Below the pieces are notes generated by a model. That model searched no databases. It was not told where the DNA came from and saw only the letters and a program-made list of their open reading frames with translations. Position numbers and translations under genes: made by a program. This document shows positions 17,201 to 26,157 of a stretch of 64,000 bases of DNA, in pieces. Origin of the DNA: Streptomyces ficellus (GTDB taxonomy: Bacteria > Actinomycetota > Actinomycetes > Streptomycetales > Streptomycetaceae); NCBI RefSeq assembly GCF_030406405.1, contig NZ_JAUEPL010000002.1:1-64000 (forward strand). The letters are read 5' to 3'. The number at the start of each line of letters is the position of its first letter. The stretch's first letter is position 1.

Positions 17201-17382
17201 GCGTGGAGAGCGTACGCGTGACCCGGCTGACCCGGCTTTTCCATGAGAACCCGCTCGACGACACCGCACTGGAGGCAGGCGTGCTGCGGCTCGGCCCGCT
17301 GGAGATCGCGCGTTGCGACAACGACCCCGACCGGCCGGAGCTCGGCCGGCTGTCGATCGAGCTGACGGGAGGAGCCCGATGA
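14236..17382 (+). CDS. Baseplate assembly protein J-like (Pvc11-type), giant
   Basis: A 1048-residue putative baseplate wedge protein. The N-terminus (about 1-140) is a beta-rich domain with HPRNIRID-like strands. It is followed by PAPVIDYTARDYDTVRTLILNRL and a LGSTLVELLAHTADRISYQQDAVATEAYLDTA helix typical of these proteins. The C-terminal third has the gpJ signature RIALRFGDGTHGARPRPGA and YRLGGGTAGNVGAEAIN, then the gp6-like arm (AVTAEDYAALAAGLPGVQRA). It is expected to polymerise into the baseplate wedge with gp25 and the next gene. The true start is the ATG overlapping the gp25 stop; the frame stays open upstream but that part is out of context. Confidence 0.88.
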   Translation: MNGTRDRRAKVRAAQLGGVDAVEVGDDGLTLVVTFLGKAPEGLCPRNIRIDGGRRITGIEAVEVSVEREEDPELDDTLVVTLDRTGDSSRYRLSVVDTDPYGRPGTEPFPGFDQRYYTAEFTFRPDCPAPFDCQDEQGEGEPPVHLPAPVIDYTARDYDTVRTLILNRLALTTPGWAERNAADLGSTLVELLAHTADRISYQQDAVATEAYLDTARRRVSVRRHVRLIDYPMHDGVNARALVTVETVREVTLLPGTFRFAAVDVRTLGPRDRPEIGTVIEDRDLAVLDERGSVEVFEPVLAAEPLVLRPAHNTVRFWTWGGEVCVLPKGATAATLRDEWADEECSVRALALAPGDLLLIEEVRGVRSGTPGDADPAHRQAVRLTSVTPVVDRLAGRPVLEVTWAEQDALTFPVCLATRGGPGCEPVEDVSVARGNVVLVDHGRSLTFCGGTPETVTVPPVPAVLGACEPSGFGCWDGGRGNAPAELIHARLSQTRAGRLLTAHQIRELFTVVGEDATTRAGLGLELAGRRREKVVPGTAYAQAEALHTLLAQVVYPGITPRFRPVLHRSPVAQCVPFPEPRHVSAGQAGHLAAIPGRVRARLVELWRGARDRDGLSEPEIAELTVLFGLRVLERLELRRHPVRALRELLHRSERLLAAKLRRLEVLAARARAGAVLDGSIAWEIAHTWGPAYAAGLHPDEPVLRGPAAALAPDPRDALPAVTVVDGDETWTPKRDLLASGPRERHFVGELEDDGRIALRFGDGTHGARPRPGARLELRYRLGGGTAGNVGAEAINHLVLCRDPGESDAGAPLPVAGVRNPLPAVGGTDPEPLERVRQSAPLELKRSRLRAVTAEDYAALAAGLPGVQRAAAEIRWTGSVREAHIAVDALGSGDPSPELLDSVAYALERYRRIGHDLVVGPARHVPLDIALTVCAAPGHQHGQILAELYRLLGSRRLPGGRLGFFHPDALSFGEPVRLSRLVAVAAAVPGVESVRVTRLTRLFHENPLDDTALEAGVLRLGPLEIARCDNDPDRPELGRLSIELTGGAR

Positions 17383-20300
17383 GCGCCGCCCTCGGGTCCG
17401 GCTGCGGCTGCGGCGCCGGCGGGCACGACGAGCGCCACGCGCCGGTGGCCCCGTACAACCCGCCGGGCCGCACGGCCCTGGAGTACCGGGTCGGTGAGTA
17501 CGGCTCGTTCCTCGCGGCCATGCTGGACCGGCTGGCGTCGCCGGCCTACCCGGCGCTGCGCGGGCTCACCGTCCGCACCCCCGACGATCCGGTGATCGGA
17601 CTGCTGGACGCGTGGGCGGTCGTCGGGGACCTGCTGACCTTCCACTCCGAGCGGATCGCCGACGAGGGGTACCTGCGCACCGCCGACGAGCACCGCTCGC
17701 TTGCGCTGCTGGGGCGGCTGGTGGGGCACCGGCCACGGCCGGGCATCGCGGCGGACACGCACCTGGCGTACACCCTGGACCGCGACCCGCGCGCCGAGGA
17801 CACGCCGGTGCTCATCGCGCGCGGCGCGCGCAGCGGCAGCGTGCCCGCGTCGGCCGGTGAGGAGGCGCAGACCTTCGAGACGAGCGCGGATCTGACGGCC
17901 CGCTGGGCCTGGAACGAGCTGACCGTACGGCGGCGCAGGCCCGGGCTGCTGACCGCCGACGACCTGGGGAAGCGGTCCGAGATCCACATCGCCGGTACCG
18001 GCCTGTCCCTGCGGACCGGGGACAAGCTGCTGTTCGTGTTCGGCGCGGACGGGGAAGCGGGCGGGCGGCGCCTGCTGCTCCCGGTGGCGCGGGTCCGCGT
18101 GGACCGGGACGACGAGGTGACGGCGGTCGGGCTGCCCCGGTCCGCACCGCCGTCGCCGGCCGAGCTGGTGGCCGAGCTGCGCCGGTGGATCACCGAGGAC
18201 CCCTTCGAGGTGGAGGACGGCGAGCCGACGCCCGACAACCCCAATCCCCGGCCCATCAGCATGATCATCGAGACGTTCGACGCCCAGGTGCTGACGCCGC
18301 TGCGCGCCGATCTGGACGGGATCAGGAGCCCCGCGCAGTTCGCCCGGCGGCTCGCCGACCCCCACGAGCGGCTCGCCGAGGCGCAGGCGATCGCCGCTCC
18401 GTACGGAGAGGTCGCCGCCTGGTTCGAGCAGTTGGAAGCCGTGGTGGGCGAACTGCGGGAGCGGGCGGCGGAGCTGGAGCCCTCCCACCCCCTGCCGGCC
18501 GCGGCGGACGGCGCGGTCGCGTCCGTGCCGGACCCCGCACGGGACCCCGCACGGGACTCCGCACAGGACCCCGCACAGGACCCCGCACCGGACCCCGCGG
18601 CTGCCCCGGCGCAGTCCGCCGCCATGCGGGCCCTCGCGGGGGTCCTGCCCGCGCTGCGCACCCGTGTCGTCAAGCCCCCGGCGAGCGCCCCGACGCACAC
18701 CGCCGGCGACCTGTTGGCACCGGGCTCCGACCTCGGCGCGCGACTGCTGTCCGCGCTGGACCCGCGGATCGCGGACGGGATGTACGCGGCGTGGCGCCGT
18801 GCCGCCCCGGCCCTGCCCGCGCTGTTGCGCGAGGTGCAGGCGATGCGGGTGACGGCCGCCCCGTTCGGGGCGACGGCTCCGCTCAGGGCCGTGCAGGACG
18901 AGCGCGGACGGATCATCCGGCAGACGGACTGGCCGCTCGGCGGCTCGGCCCTGACCACGATGCGGGTGGTGTACGACACGGCGGGCCGGGTGCCGGTGCG
19001 TGCGGAGTTCCAGCACGTCGAGACGGGCACCTCGGTGCAGACCTCGGAGAACCTGCCGGCTGAGAAGACCTTCCGGCTGGGCCCGGGCCAGGTGGAGCTG
19101 CGGACCCGGGTGGGCCAGGATCACGACCTGAGCTGGCTGACCCGACGTCCCGCCGACCCGCAGGAGCCGGGCGTGACCGCCCGGTTCACGTCCGGGCTGC
19201 CGGAGCGGACGCTGTTCGTGTCCCGTCCGGCCGAGGACGGGCGCGTCCATGTCGTCGTGCACAACGGCGAACCGCTCAACTGGTTGCTGCGGCCCGGTGA
19301 GCACAGGCAGGTCACCCACGGCGGGCTGGAAGTGACCCTGCGGTACACGGCCGGCAGTGAGCCGGCGAACGTCGAGATCGGCGTCGCGACCGTGCCGGAG
19401 CGGGCCGACCGCCATGTGCTGCGGCTCGACTCGGTCCAGGACGGCATCACGGTCGGCAGCTGGGTCGCGATCGAGCGCCCCCGCAAGGGCGCCGAGGGCG
19501 GCGTCCCCGGCGACCCTGAGCTCGCGTTCGTCACGACCCGCGTGACGGCCGTACGCACCGCCGCGTACACGGACTTCGGGATCACCGGCCGCGGCACCGA
19601 GCTGACGCTGGCCGACCCCTGGCTGGACGAGCACGATGTGCTGCTCTCCACGGTCCGCGACGCCACCGTGCACGCCGGCGGGCAGGCGCTGCGCCTGGCC
19701 GACGAGCCGCTGGGCGAGGACGTGCACGGCAATGAGCTCGAACTGGCCGACCTGTACGACGGGTTGCGGCCGGGCCGTCATCTGATCGTGTCGGGCGAGC
19801 GCACCGACATCCCCAACACCGCCGGCGTGCGGGGTACCGAACTCGCGGTGATCGCCGCCGTGGAGCAGTACCTCGACCCGCGGCTGCCCGGCGACCACGT
19901 CCACACGAAGCTGACGCTCACCGCCGACCTGGCGTACCGCTACCGCCGTGACAGCGTGCGCGTCCAGGGGAACGTCGTCCCGGCCACCCACGGCGAGAGC
20001 CGTGACGAGCCGATCGGCAGCGGCGACGCCGGCCGCGCCAACCAGACGTTCACGCTCTGGCAGTCGCCGCTGACCTGGCTGCCCGCCGACACTCCCCTGG
20101 GCGCGACGCCCACGCTGGAGGTGCGGGTCGACGGGCTGCTGTGGCACGAGGTCGACAGCCTCGCCGGGCGCGGGCCGCGCGAGCGGGTCTACGTCTCGGG
20201 AACGGCGGCGGACGGGCGCACGACCGTGACGTTCGGCGACGGGGTGCACGGCGCCAGGCTCCCCGCCGGACACGAGAACGTCCGGGCCCGGTACCGCTTC

Positions 20301-21230
20301 GGCACCGGCCGCGCCGCCAACGTCGCCGCGCACCGCATCACCCAGGCGATCACCCGGCCGCTGGGCGTCACCGCCGTCACCAATCCGCAGCCGGCCACGG
20401 GCGGCGCGGACGCCGACGGCCCCGGACTGACCCGGCGCACCATCCCCCTCTCCGTCTCCGCGCTCGACCGGCTCGTGTCCGTCAAGGACTACGAGGACTT
20501 CGCCCGCTCCCGGGCGGGCATCGGCCGCGCCTCCGCGCGCGAGGTGTTCGACGGGCGGCGCCAGCTGCTGCACGTGACGGTCGCGGGTGTGGACGACATC
20601 GCGATCGGCCCCGACTCGCAGGTGCTGCGGGCCCTGCGCGCGTCGCTCACCGAGTACGGCGACGCGCGGCTGCCGGTGCGGGTGGATGTGCGCGAGCCGG
20701 TCCTGCTGCTGCTCTCGGCGCGGGTGAAGCCGGCCCGCGACCACACCTGGACGGTCGTGGAGCCACGACTGCGCCACGCCCTGCTGGAGCGCTTCGGGCC
20801 CGGGCGGCGCGAGTTGGGCGAGCCGGCCCGGCTCTCGGAGGTGCTGGCGACGGCCCACTCGGTGCCGGGCGTGGACTACGTGGACGTGGACGTGTTCACC
20901 GGCGTGCCGGCATCGGCGACCCCCGACGGGCCGGCCCGGCTCGCCGGTGCGCTCGGAGAGCCGCGCACCACGGTCCCGGCCGGGTTCGCACGGTACGAGG
21001 AGGTCACACACCGGGTCACCGCCGAGGGCGGGGAGACGCTCTCCGGGGTCGCCGCCCGGTACGGCGTCCCCCTGGCCGAACTGCTGCGGCTCAACCCGGA
21101 CATCACCGATACCCGGCGGCTGGAGAAGGGCCGGGTGCTGTTGGTGTTCCGGGGCATCCGGCCGGCCCGGCTGGCCGTGCTGTCCCCGCAGGTCCCGGAC
21201 ACGCTGATTCTGACGGAGGTCACCGCATGA
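17379..21230 (+). CDS. Second giant baseplate protein (Pvc12-type) with C-terminal LysM
   Basis: A 1283-residue baseplate protein. It opens with a Cys/Gly motif (GSGCGCGAGGH). The NPPGRTALEYRVGEYGSFLAAML block follows, then a GLLDAWAVVGDLLTFHSERIADEGYLRTA helix. A long variable middle contains a DPARD/DPAQD repeat at about 384-407. The gpJ-like signature TTVTFGDGVHGARLPAG and YRFGTGRAANVA lies at about 950, and LVSVKDYEDFARSRAGIGRA closes the gp6-like part. The last 80 residues contain a LysM-like domain (GETLSGVAARYGVPLAELLRLNPDI). LysM at the end of a baseplate wedge protein may anchor the particle to peptidoglycan. Both ends overlap neighbours by ATGA. Confidence 0.85.
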   Translation: MSAALGSGCGCGAGGHDERHAPVAPYNPPGRTALEYRVGEYGSFLAAMLDRLASPAYPALRGLTVRTPDDPVIGLLDAWAVVGDLLTFHSERIADEGYLRTADEHRSLALLGRLVGHRPRPGIAADTHLAYTLDRDPRAEDTPVLIARGARSGSVPASAGEEAQTFETSADLTARWAWNELTVRRRRPGLLTADDLGKRSEIHIAGTGLSLRTGDKLLFVFGADGEAGGRRLLLPVARVRVDRDDEVTAVGLPRSAPPSPAELVAELRRWITEDPFEVEDGEPTPDNPNPRPISMIIETFDAQVLTPLRADLDGIRSPAQFARRLADPHERLAEAQAIAAPYGEVAAWFEQLEAVVGELRERAAELEPSHPLPAAADGAVASVPDPARDPARDSAQDPAQDPAPDPAAAPAQSAAMRALAGVLPALRTRVVKPPASAPTHTAGDLLAPGSDLGARLLSALDPRIADGMYAAWRRAAPALPALLREVQAMRVTAAPFGATAPLRAVQDERGRIIRQTDWPLGGSALTTMRVVYDTAGRVPVRAEFQHVETGTSVQTSENLPAEKTFRLGPGQVELRTRVGQDHDLSWLTRRPADPQEPGVTARFTSGLPERTLFVSRPAEDGRVHVVVHNGEPLNWLLRPGEHRQVTHGGLEVTLRYTAGSEPANVEIGVATVPERADRHVLRLDSVQDGITVGSWVAIERPRKGAEGGVPGDPELAFVTTRVTAVRTAAYTDFGITGRGTELTLADPWLDEHDVLLSTVRDATVHAGGQALRLADEPLGEDVHGNELELADLYDGLRPGRHLIVSGERTDIPNTAGVRGTELAVIAAVEQYLDPRLPGDHVHTKLTLTADLAYRYRRDSVRVQGNVVPATHGESRDEPIGSGDAGRANQTFTLWQSPLTWLPADTPLGATPTLEVRVDGLLWHEVDSLAGRGPRERVYVSGTAADGRTTVTFGDGVHGARLPAGHENVRARYRFGTGRAANVAAHRITQAITRPLGVTAVTNPQPATGGADADGPGLTRRTIPLSVSALDRLVSVKDYEDFARSRAGIGRASAREVFDGRRQLLHVTVAGVDDIAIGPDSQVLRALRASLTEYGDARLPVRVDVREPVLLLLSARVKPARDHTWTVVEPRLRHALLERFGPGRRELGEPARLSEVLATAHSVPGVDYVDVDVFTGVPASATPDGPARLAGALGEPRTTVPAGFARYEEVTHRVTAEGGETLSGVAARYGVPLAELLRLNPDITDTRRLEKGRVLLVFRGIRPARLAVLSPQVPDTLILTEVTA
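18532..18600 (+). repeat. 12-bp in-frame tandem repeat (DPAR/DPAQ)
   Basis: Six imperfect copies of a 12-bp unit of the form GACCCCGCACGG encode DPARDPARDSAQDPAQDPAPDPA inside the baseplate gene. It probably forms a flexible spacer, and its near-identity suggests recent expansion. Confidence 0.85.
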
Positions 21231-23398
21231 GCCCGAACAACAGGGAACCGGACGGGCTCGCGGACCTGCTCCCGCAGTGGCACCGGTTGCGTGACGCCGA
21301 GGGCGGGGAGCCGCTGCGCGCCCTGCTGGCGGTGATCGCCGAGCAGGTCGACCGGGTGCGCGACGGGGTCGCGCAGAACTACGAGGACTGGTTCGTGGAG
21401 ACGGCGGCGCCGTGGGTGCTGCCCTACCTGGGCGATCTGGTCGGCTACACGCCGCTGCCCGGCTATGAGCGGGTCCAGGCCAAGGGGTTGGCGGACGCGG
21501 ACGGCGACGGGGGGCGCGTACGGCTGGCCGAGGCCCTGGCGCCGCGCCGGGACGTGGCCGCCACGGTCGCCAACCGGCGGCGCAAGGGCACACTGGCGCT
21601 GCTGGAGGAGCTGGCCGGCTCGGTCGGCGGGTGGCCCTCGCGGGCCGTGGAGTTCTCCCGGCTCGTCGCCGCGCATCAGCCGGTCAAGCTGTACGGGTCG
21701 GGCACGGCGGCCGTGAACGCGCAGCGGCTTCGGCGCGGCGGGCTGGTGGACGTACGGAAGGGCGCGGCGCTGGATCTGGCGGGCGGGCCGTTCGGGGCGG
21801 TGGCCCAGTCGGTGGACGTCCGGCGGGCGGGCTCGGCCCGTACGCCAGGGGGCTGCTCGCCCGCCGGGGTGGGGGTGTTCGTGTGGCGGCTGAAGCCGTA
21901 CCGGGTGACGCGGGCGCCCGCGTACTGCGTGGACCGCGCCCGCAGCCTCTACACCTTCTCCATCCTGGGCAATGACGGTCCGCTGGTGACCAGGCCGGTG
22001 CCGGAGCCGTCGGCCGCGCATGTGGCGACCATCGACAACGTACCCGCGTACATCCGCCGCCGGCAGCTCGCCGAACGGCTCGCGGACTACTACGGGCCGG
22101 GCAAGTCCTTCACGATCTGGCGCGACGGGCAGGACGAGCCGGTGCCGATGTCGGACATCGTGGTGGCCGACCTGACGGGCTGGCGCTACCGGCCGGGGCG
22201 CGGGCAGGTCGCCGTCGATCCGGCGCTCGGGCGGATCGCCTTCGGATCGCGCTCGGCGCCACGGCAGGGGGTGTGGGTCACCTACCACTACGCCTTCTGC
22301 GACGACATGGGCGGCGGCGAGTACCCGCGCGAGCGGGAGACTCCGGCGGCGGCGAAGGTCTACCGGGTCGGCCCGGGGCGGGCGTACCAGCGGATCATGG
22401 ACGCGTACGGAGACTGGCGGCGCGACCGGCGCGCGGGGCGGTGCGGCCCGGACGGCATCATCGAGATCACGCACAGCGGCGCCTACCAGGAGCAGCTGGA
22501 CTTCGACCTCGAGCCGGGCGACCGGCTGGAGGTGCGCGCCGCCGAGGGTACGCGGCCGGTGATCCGGCTGCTCGACTGGTACAGCAACCGGCCCGACGCC
22601 CTCAACATCCGCGCTGGGGAGGACTGTTCGCGCAGCGAGGCGCCGCGCGTCGTGCTCGATGGACTGCTGGTCACCGGGCGCGGCCTGAACGTCTCCGGGC
22701 CCGTGGGCGCGGTCGTGCTGCGGCACTGCACGCTCGTGCCGGGCTGGTCGCTGGAGCCGGAGTGCGACCCGCACTCCCCCGAGGAACCGAGCCTGGTGCT
22801 GGACCGGACGACCGCGTGCGTCGCCATCGAGCGCAGCGTTCTCGGCACCATCGAGGTGATCGGTGACGAGGTGGGCACCGACCCGCTGGACATCCACATC
22901 CGCGACAGCATCCTCGACGCCACCGGTCACGACCGGGCGGCGCTGTCCGCCCCGGACTGCCGCCACGCGCACGCCGTGCTGCACGCACACCGCACGACCG
23001 TCATCGGCGAGGTCCACACCCATGCGGTGGCGATGGCGGAGAACAGCGTCTTCACCGGGTGGCTGCGCGTGGCCCGGCGGGGCGTCGGCTGTGTGCGCTT
23101 CTCGTACGTGCCACGGGGCTCGCGCACCCCGCGCCGGTACCGCTGCCAACCTGACCTGGCGGGCGCGGGGGCGGGCCTTCCGGTGCGCCCGCTGTTCACC
23201 AGTGAGCGGTACGGGACGCCGGCGTACGGGCAACTGGCGCACGGCTGCCCGGAGGAGATCGGGCGGGGCGCCGAGGACGGCTCCGAGATGGGCGCCTTCC
23301 ACGACCTCTACCAGCCGCAGCGCATGGACAGTCTGCGGGCCAGGCTCGCCGAGTACACCCCGGCGGGTGCGGACGCCGGGATCGTCCCCGTCACCTGA
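21227..23398 (+). CDS. eCIS tail protein (gpI-like N-terminus, possible fibre/receptor-contact protein)
   Basis: A 723-residue protein. The first 150 residues match phage tail protein I-like eCIS proteins (LLPQWHRLRDAEGGEPLRALLAVIAEQVDRVR, NYEDWFVETAAPWVLPYLGDLVGYTPLPG). The remainder contains YRPGRGQVAVDPALGRIAFGS and a right-handed beta-helix-like C-terminal half (VVLDGLLVTGRGLNVSGPVGAVVLRHCTLVPGW, CVAIERSVLGTIEV). A beta-helix after a baseplate-docking domain is typical of tail spikes or fibres, so target recognition is a reasonable inference. It starts in the upstream stop (ATGA). Its stop codon is the first of eight in-frame TGA codons spaced exactly 12 nt apart. Confidence 0.8.
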   Translation: MSPNNREPDGLADLLPQWHRLRDAEGGEPLRALLAVIAEQVDRVRDGVAQNYEDWFVETAAPWVLPYLGDLVGYTPLPGYERVQAKGLADADGDGGRVRLAEALAPRRDVAATVANRRRKGTLALLEELAGSVGGWPSRAVEFSRLVAAHQPVKLYGSGTAAVNAQRLRRGGLVDVRKGAALDLAGGPFGAVAQSVDVRRAGSARTPGGCSPAGVGVFVWRLKPYRVTRAPAYCVDRARSLYTFSILGNDGPLVTRPVPEPSAAHVATIDNVPAYIRRRQLAERLADYYGPGKSFTIWRDGQDEPVPMSDIVVADLTGWRYRPGRGQVAVDPALGRIAFGSRSAPRQGVWVTYHYAFCDDMGGGEYPRERETPAAAKVYRVGPGRAYQRIMDAYGDWRRDRRAGRCGPDGIIEITHSGAYQEQLDFDLEPGDRLEVRAAEGTRPVIRLLDWYSNRPDALNIRAGEDCSRSEAPRVVLDGLLVTGRGLNVSGPVGAVVLRHCTLVPGWSLEPECDPHSPEEPSLVLDRTTACVAIERSVLGTIEVIGDEVGTDPLDIHIRDSILDATGHDRAALSAPDCRHAHAVLHAHRTTVIGEVHTHAVAMAENSVFTGWLRVARRGVGCVRFSYVPRGSRTPRRYRCQPDLAGAGAGLPVRPLFTSERYGTPAYGQLAHGCPEEIGRGAEDGSEMGAFHDLYQPQRMDSLRARLAEYTPAGADAGIVPVT

Positions 23399-23515
23399 CC
23401 CGTCACCTGACCCGCCACCTGACCCGCAACCTGATCCGCAACCTGATCCGCAACCTGACCCGTCACCTGACAGGCCACCTGACCCGTCTCACCCGGCCCG
23501 CCACCTGACAGGCCC
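23388..23515 (+). repeat. 12-bp tandem repeat beginning at the stop codon of the tail gene
   Basis: A degenerate 12-bp unit of the form CGTCACCTGACC is repeated from the last codons of the tail gene into the intergenic space. Because the period is a multiple of three, TGA recurs in the gene's own frame at 23396, 23408, 23420, 23432, 23444, 23456, 23468 and 23480. Later copies drift out of register. There are no unique spacers, so this is not a CRISPR array. Confidence 0.9.
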
Positions 23516-23585
23516 CGCACTCGCCCGTACTCGCCCGGCACGACCTCTCATTCGAACGACGAACTTCCTAGGGGGACCCCTTCCC

Positions 23586-25148
23586 ATGCACGCAGACATC
23601 TCCCGCGTCACCTTCCGGCCGGACCGGAACTACTCGGCGGTGATCGCGCAGCAGGGCCGCGTCCAGCTCGACGCGGACGCCAATGAGCAGGCCGCGATCC
23701 AGTTGCACCAGGCCCGCACGATCGCGGCCGACCTGATCGGGCAGCACGGCGGCCCGCGCGGGGCCACCGGCTTCAAGATCGGCTTCGAGGGCCGTGGCCA
23801 GGAGCTGGACGAGCTGATCATCGGGCCCGGCCGTTACTACGTGGACGGCATCCTCCTGGACGCGACGCGCCCGCACCCCGGCACCCCGGTGGCCGAGGAC
23901 GGGCACGCGGCCGCCGAGGGCGACACCCCGGCCGCCCCGGCGACGCCGGCGCCCCCGGCGACGCCGGCCACCTGGACGTACTGGAACCAGCCGGACGGTC
24001 ACCGGGACCCGGAGCGCCGCGGTGACCGGCTGCCGGCCCAGTTCCCGTACCTGGCGTACCTGAAGGTGTGGGAGCGGTCGGTCACCGCGGCCGAGGACCC
24101 GCTGCTGCGCGAGGTGGCGCTCGGTTCGGCGATGCCCGACACGGCGGCCCGGCTGAAGGTCGTGTGGCAGGTGCTCCCGCTGCCCGGCGCCCAGTTGGAG
24201 GTGGCGGACCAGGAGGACAAGGGCCAGATCCGCGCGGCCTTCGCCAGGTGGGCGGCCGCGCAGGCGCCGACCTCGCGGATGGCCGCCCGCAGCGAACGCC
24301 CCGACCACGCGGACGAGGACCCGTGCCTGGTCACGCCGGACGCCCGCTACCGGGGCCCGGAGAACCAGCTGTACCGGGTGGAGATCCACGAGGGCGGTAC
24401 GGCGGAAAACGCCACGTACAAGTGGTCGCGCGAGAACGGCTCCGTGACCTTCCCGGTCGACGGGCTCGACGGTACGTGGGTGGAGCTGGCCTCGCTGGGC
24501 GGCGACGACAAGCTGGCTGTGAACGTCGGCGACTGGGTCGAGTTCGGCGACACCGCAAGTGTCAGCCGCGGCGAGCCGCTGCCACTGCTGCGGGTCGAGG
24601 AGGTCGACCTGCCGGGGCGGCGCGTGCGGCTGTCCGCGGAGCCGGGCCCGTCGGTGGGCCGGCGCCCCGAGCTGCACCCGTTCCTGCGCCGCTGGGACCA
24701 CCGCCCCGCGAGCGGCCGCCCGCACAAGGGCGCCCCGAAGCCGCGGGGCGGGGCGCTGCGGATCGAGGAGGGCCGCTGGCTGCCGCTGGAGGACGGCGTC
24801 GAGGTGTACTTCGAGCCGGGCCGGACGTACCGCTGCGGGGACTACTGGACCGTCGCCGCGCGTACGGCGACGGGTGACGTGGAGTGGCCGAGGGACGCGG
24901 CCCGCCGTCCGCTGCTGATGTCCCCGAGCGGCATCACGGTCCACCACGCGCCGCTGGCCTGGGTGTTCGGTGAGGGCTCGGTCTCCGATCTGCGCCTGAC
25001 GTTCGGGCCGCTGGCCGGTCCCGTCCCGGCGGCGAACGAGGAGGAGTTGGCGGCGGAGGCCGCGGCCGAGGCGGAAGCGATGGCCGCCGAGCGGGCGGCG
25101 GCCGCCGGCTCGCCGGGGCCGGACGCCCCAGGACGGTCCGAGAACTGA
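23586..25148 (+). CDS. DUF6519 eCIS-associated protein
   Basis: A 520-residue protein opening with the recognisable ADISRVTFRPDRNYSAVIAQQGRVQLDADANEQ, followed by GFKIGF and LIIGPGRYYVDGILLD, as in the DUF6519 family encoded at the distal end of actinobacterial eCIS loci. The middle has YLKVWERSVTAAEDPLLREVALG and the C-terminus a strand-rich region ending in an Ala/Glu helix. The N-terminal motif resembles the oligomer-forming stem of phage tail fibre proteins, so a peripheral fibre or baseplate accessory role is plausible but unproven. It is separated from the tail gene by the repeat-filled gap and may be translated independently. Confidence 0.82.
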   Translation: MHADISRVTFRPDRNYSAVIAQQGRVQLDADANEQAAIQLHQARTIAADLIGQHGGPRGATGFKIGFEGRGQELDELIIGPGRYYVDGILLDATRPHPGTPVAEDGHAAAEGDTPAAPATPAPPATPATWTYWNQPDGHRDPERRGDRLPAQFPYLAYLKVWERSVTAAEDPLLREVALGSAMPDTAARLKVVWQVLPLPGAQLEVADQEDKGQIRAAFARWAAAQAPTSRMAARSERPDHADEDPCLVTPDARYRGPENQLYRVEIHEGGTAENATYKWSRENGSVTFPVDGLDGTWVELASLGGDDKLAVNVGDWVEFGDTASVSRGEPLPLLRVEEVDLPGRRVRLSAEPGPSVGRRPELHPFLRRWDHRPASGRPHKGAPKPRGGALRIEEGRWLPLEDGVEVYFEPGRTYRCGDYWTVAARTATGDVEWPRDAARRPLLMSPSGITVHHAPLAWVFGEGSVSDLRLTFGPLAGPVPAANEEELAAEAAAEAEAMAAERAAAAGSPGPDAPGRSEN

Positions 25149-25182
25149 CCCACCACCGTGCCCCCCGGAAAGGAACACCACG

Positions 25183-26067
25183 ATGGCAACGCCCCTGTCC
25201 GCCGCCAGGTTCCTCCAGTCCCTCCGTGCGGAGGGCCTGCGCGTCGTCGAGCACCGCAACTGGCGTACGCACAACCGTAATCACAAGGGCCCGTGGGGGC
25301 CCGTGCACGGGGTGATGATCCATCACACCGTGACGTCCGGCACGCAGAGCTCCGTCAACCTCTGCTACGACGGCCATGCGAGCCTGCCGGGGCCGCTGTG
25401 CCACGGTGTGATCGCCAAGGACGGCTCGGTCCACCTGGTCGGCTACGGCCGGACCAACCACGCGGGCCTCGGCGACGACGAGGTCCTGCGCGCGGTGATC
25501 AACGAGACGGCGCTGCCCGCCGACAACGAGGCCAACACCGACGGCAACCGGTACTTCTACGGCTTCGAGTGCGTCAACCTCGGCAACGGCAGCGACCCGT
25601 GGCCGGCCGCCCAGCTGGAGGCGGTGGAGAAGGCGTCCGCCGCGCTGTGCCGGGCACACGGCTGGTCGCACCGCTCGGTGATCGGCCATAAGGAGTGGCA
25701 GCCGGGGAAGATCGACCCCCGCGGCTTCACCATGGAGGCGATGCGCGGCAGGATCGGACAGCGCCTCGGCGGCAAGCCGGACGGCCCGCCGAAGCCGCCG
25801 GCGCAGAAACCCCCGGCCAGGTACGAGCCGTTCCCCGGCGCCGCGTTCTTCGCTCCCGGCCGACGCAGCCCGGTCATCACGGCGATGGGCAAGCGGCTCG
25901 TGGCGGAGGGATGCGGGCGGTACGAGGTGGGCCCGAGCCCCGACTGGAGCGAGGCCGACAGGAAGTCGTACGCCGCCTGGCAGCGCAAGCTCGGCTACTC
26001 GGGCAGTGACGCCGACGGCATCCCGGGAAAGACCAGTTGGGACAAGCTGAAGGTGCCCAACGTCTGA
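25183..26067 (+). CDS. N-acetylmuramoyl-L-alanine amidase with peptidoglycan-binding C-terminus
   Basis: A 294-residue amidase_2 (PGRP-like) enzyme that would cleave the lactyl-amide bond of peptidoglycan. Zinc-site motifs are GVMIHHTVTSG at about 43-53 and SVIGHKEWQPGKIDP at about 166-180; the substrate-proximal YFYGFECVNLGNG strand lies between. A Pro-rich linker leads to a C-terminal domain (SEADRKSYAAWQRKLGYSGSDADGIPGKTSWDKL) resembling PG_binding_1. There is no obvious signal peptide, so it may act after lysis or be carried with the particle. Position at the end of the eCIS operon suggests a role in particle release or envelope penetration. Confidence 0.88.
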   Translation: MATPLSAARFLQSLRAEGLRVVEHRNWRTHNRNHKGPWGPVHGVMIHHTVTSGTQSSVNLCYDGHASLPGPLCHGVIAKDGSVHLVGYGRTNHAGLGDDEVLRAVINETALPADNEANTDGNRYFYGFECVNLGNGSDPWPAAQLEAVEKASAALCRAHGWSHRSVIGHKEWQPGKIDPRGFTMEAMRGRIGQRLGGKPDGPPKPPAQKPPARYEPFPGAAFFAPGRRSPVITAMGKRLVAEGCGRYEVGPSPDWSEADRKSYAAWQRKLGYSGSDADGIPGKTSWDKLKVPNV

Positions 26068-26157
26068 CCGGCACTCTCGCACGTGCTCCGGCCGGGTGGT
26101 ATTCGTCGTACGCCGGACCGCAGTCGCGGGTCCGCCCCGTCACCGAGAAAGGCACCC

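Noticed and set aside
17076-21593. 1505-codon open frame on the minus strand opposite the baseplate genes
   Set aside because: It is a GC-skew shadow of the 1283-residue baseplate gene: Arg/Pro/Ala-rich, no domain, no RBS. Similar shadows at 14176-17244, 20876-23302 and 26289-28862 were rejected for the same reason.
23388-23515. CRISPR array
   Set aside because: Contiguous 12-bp repeats with no spacers and no cas genes.
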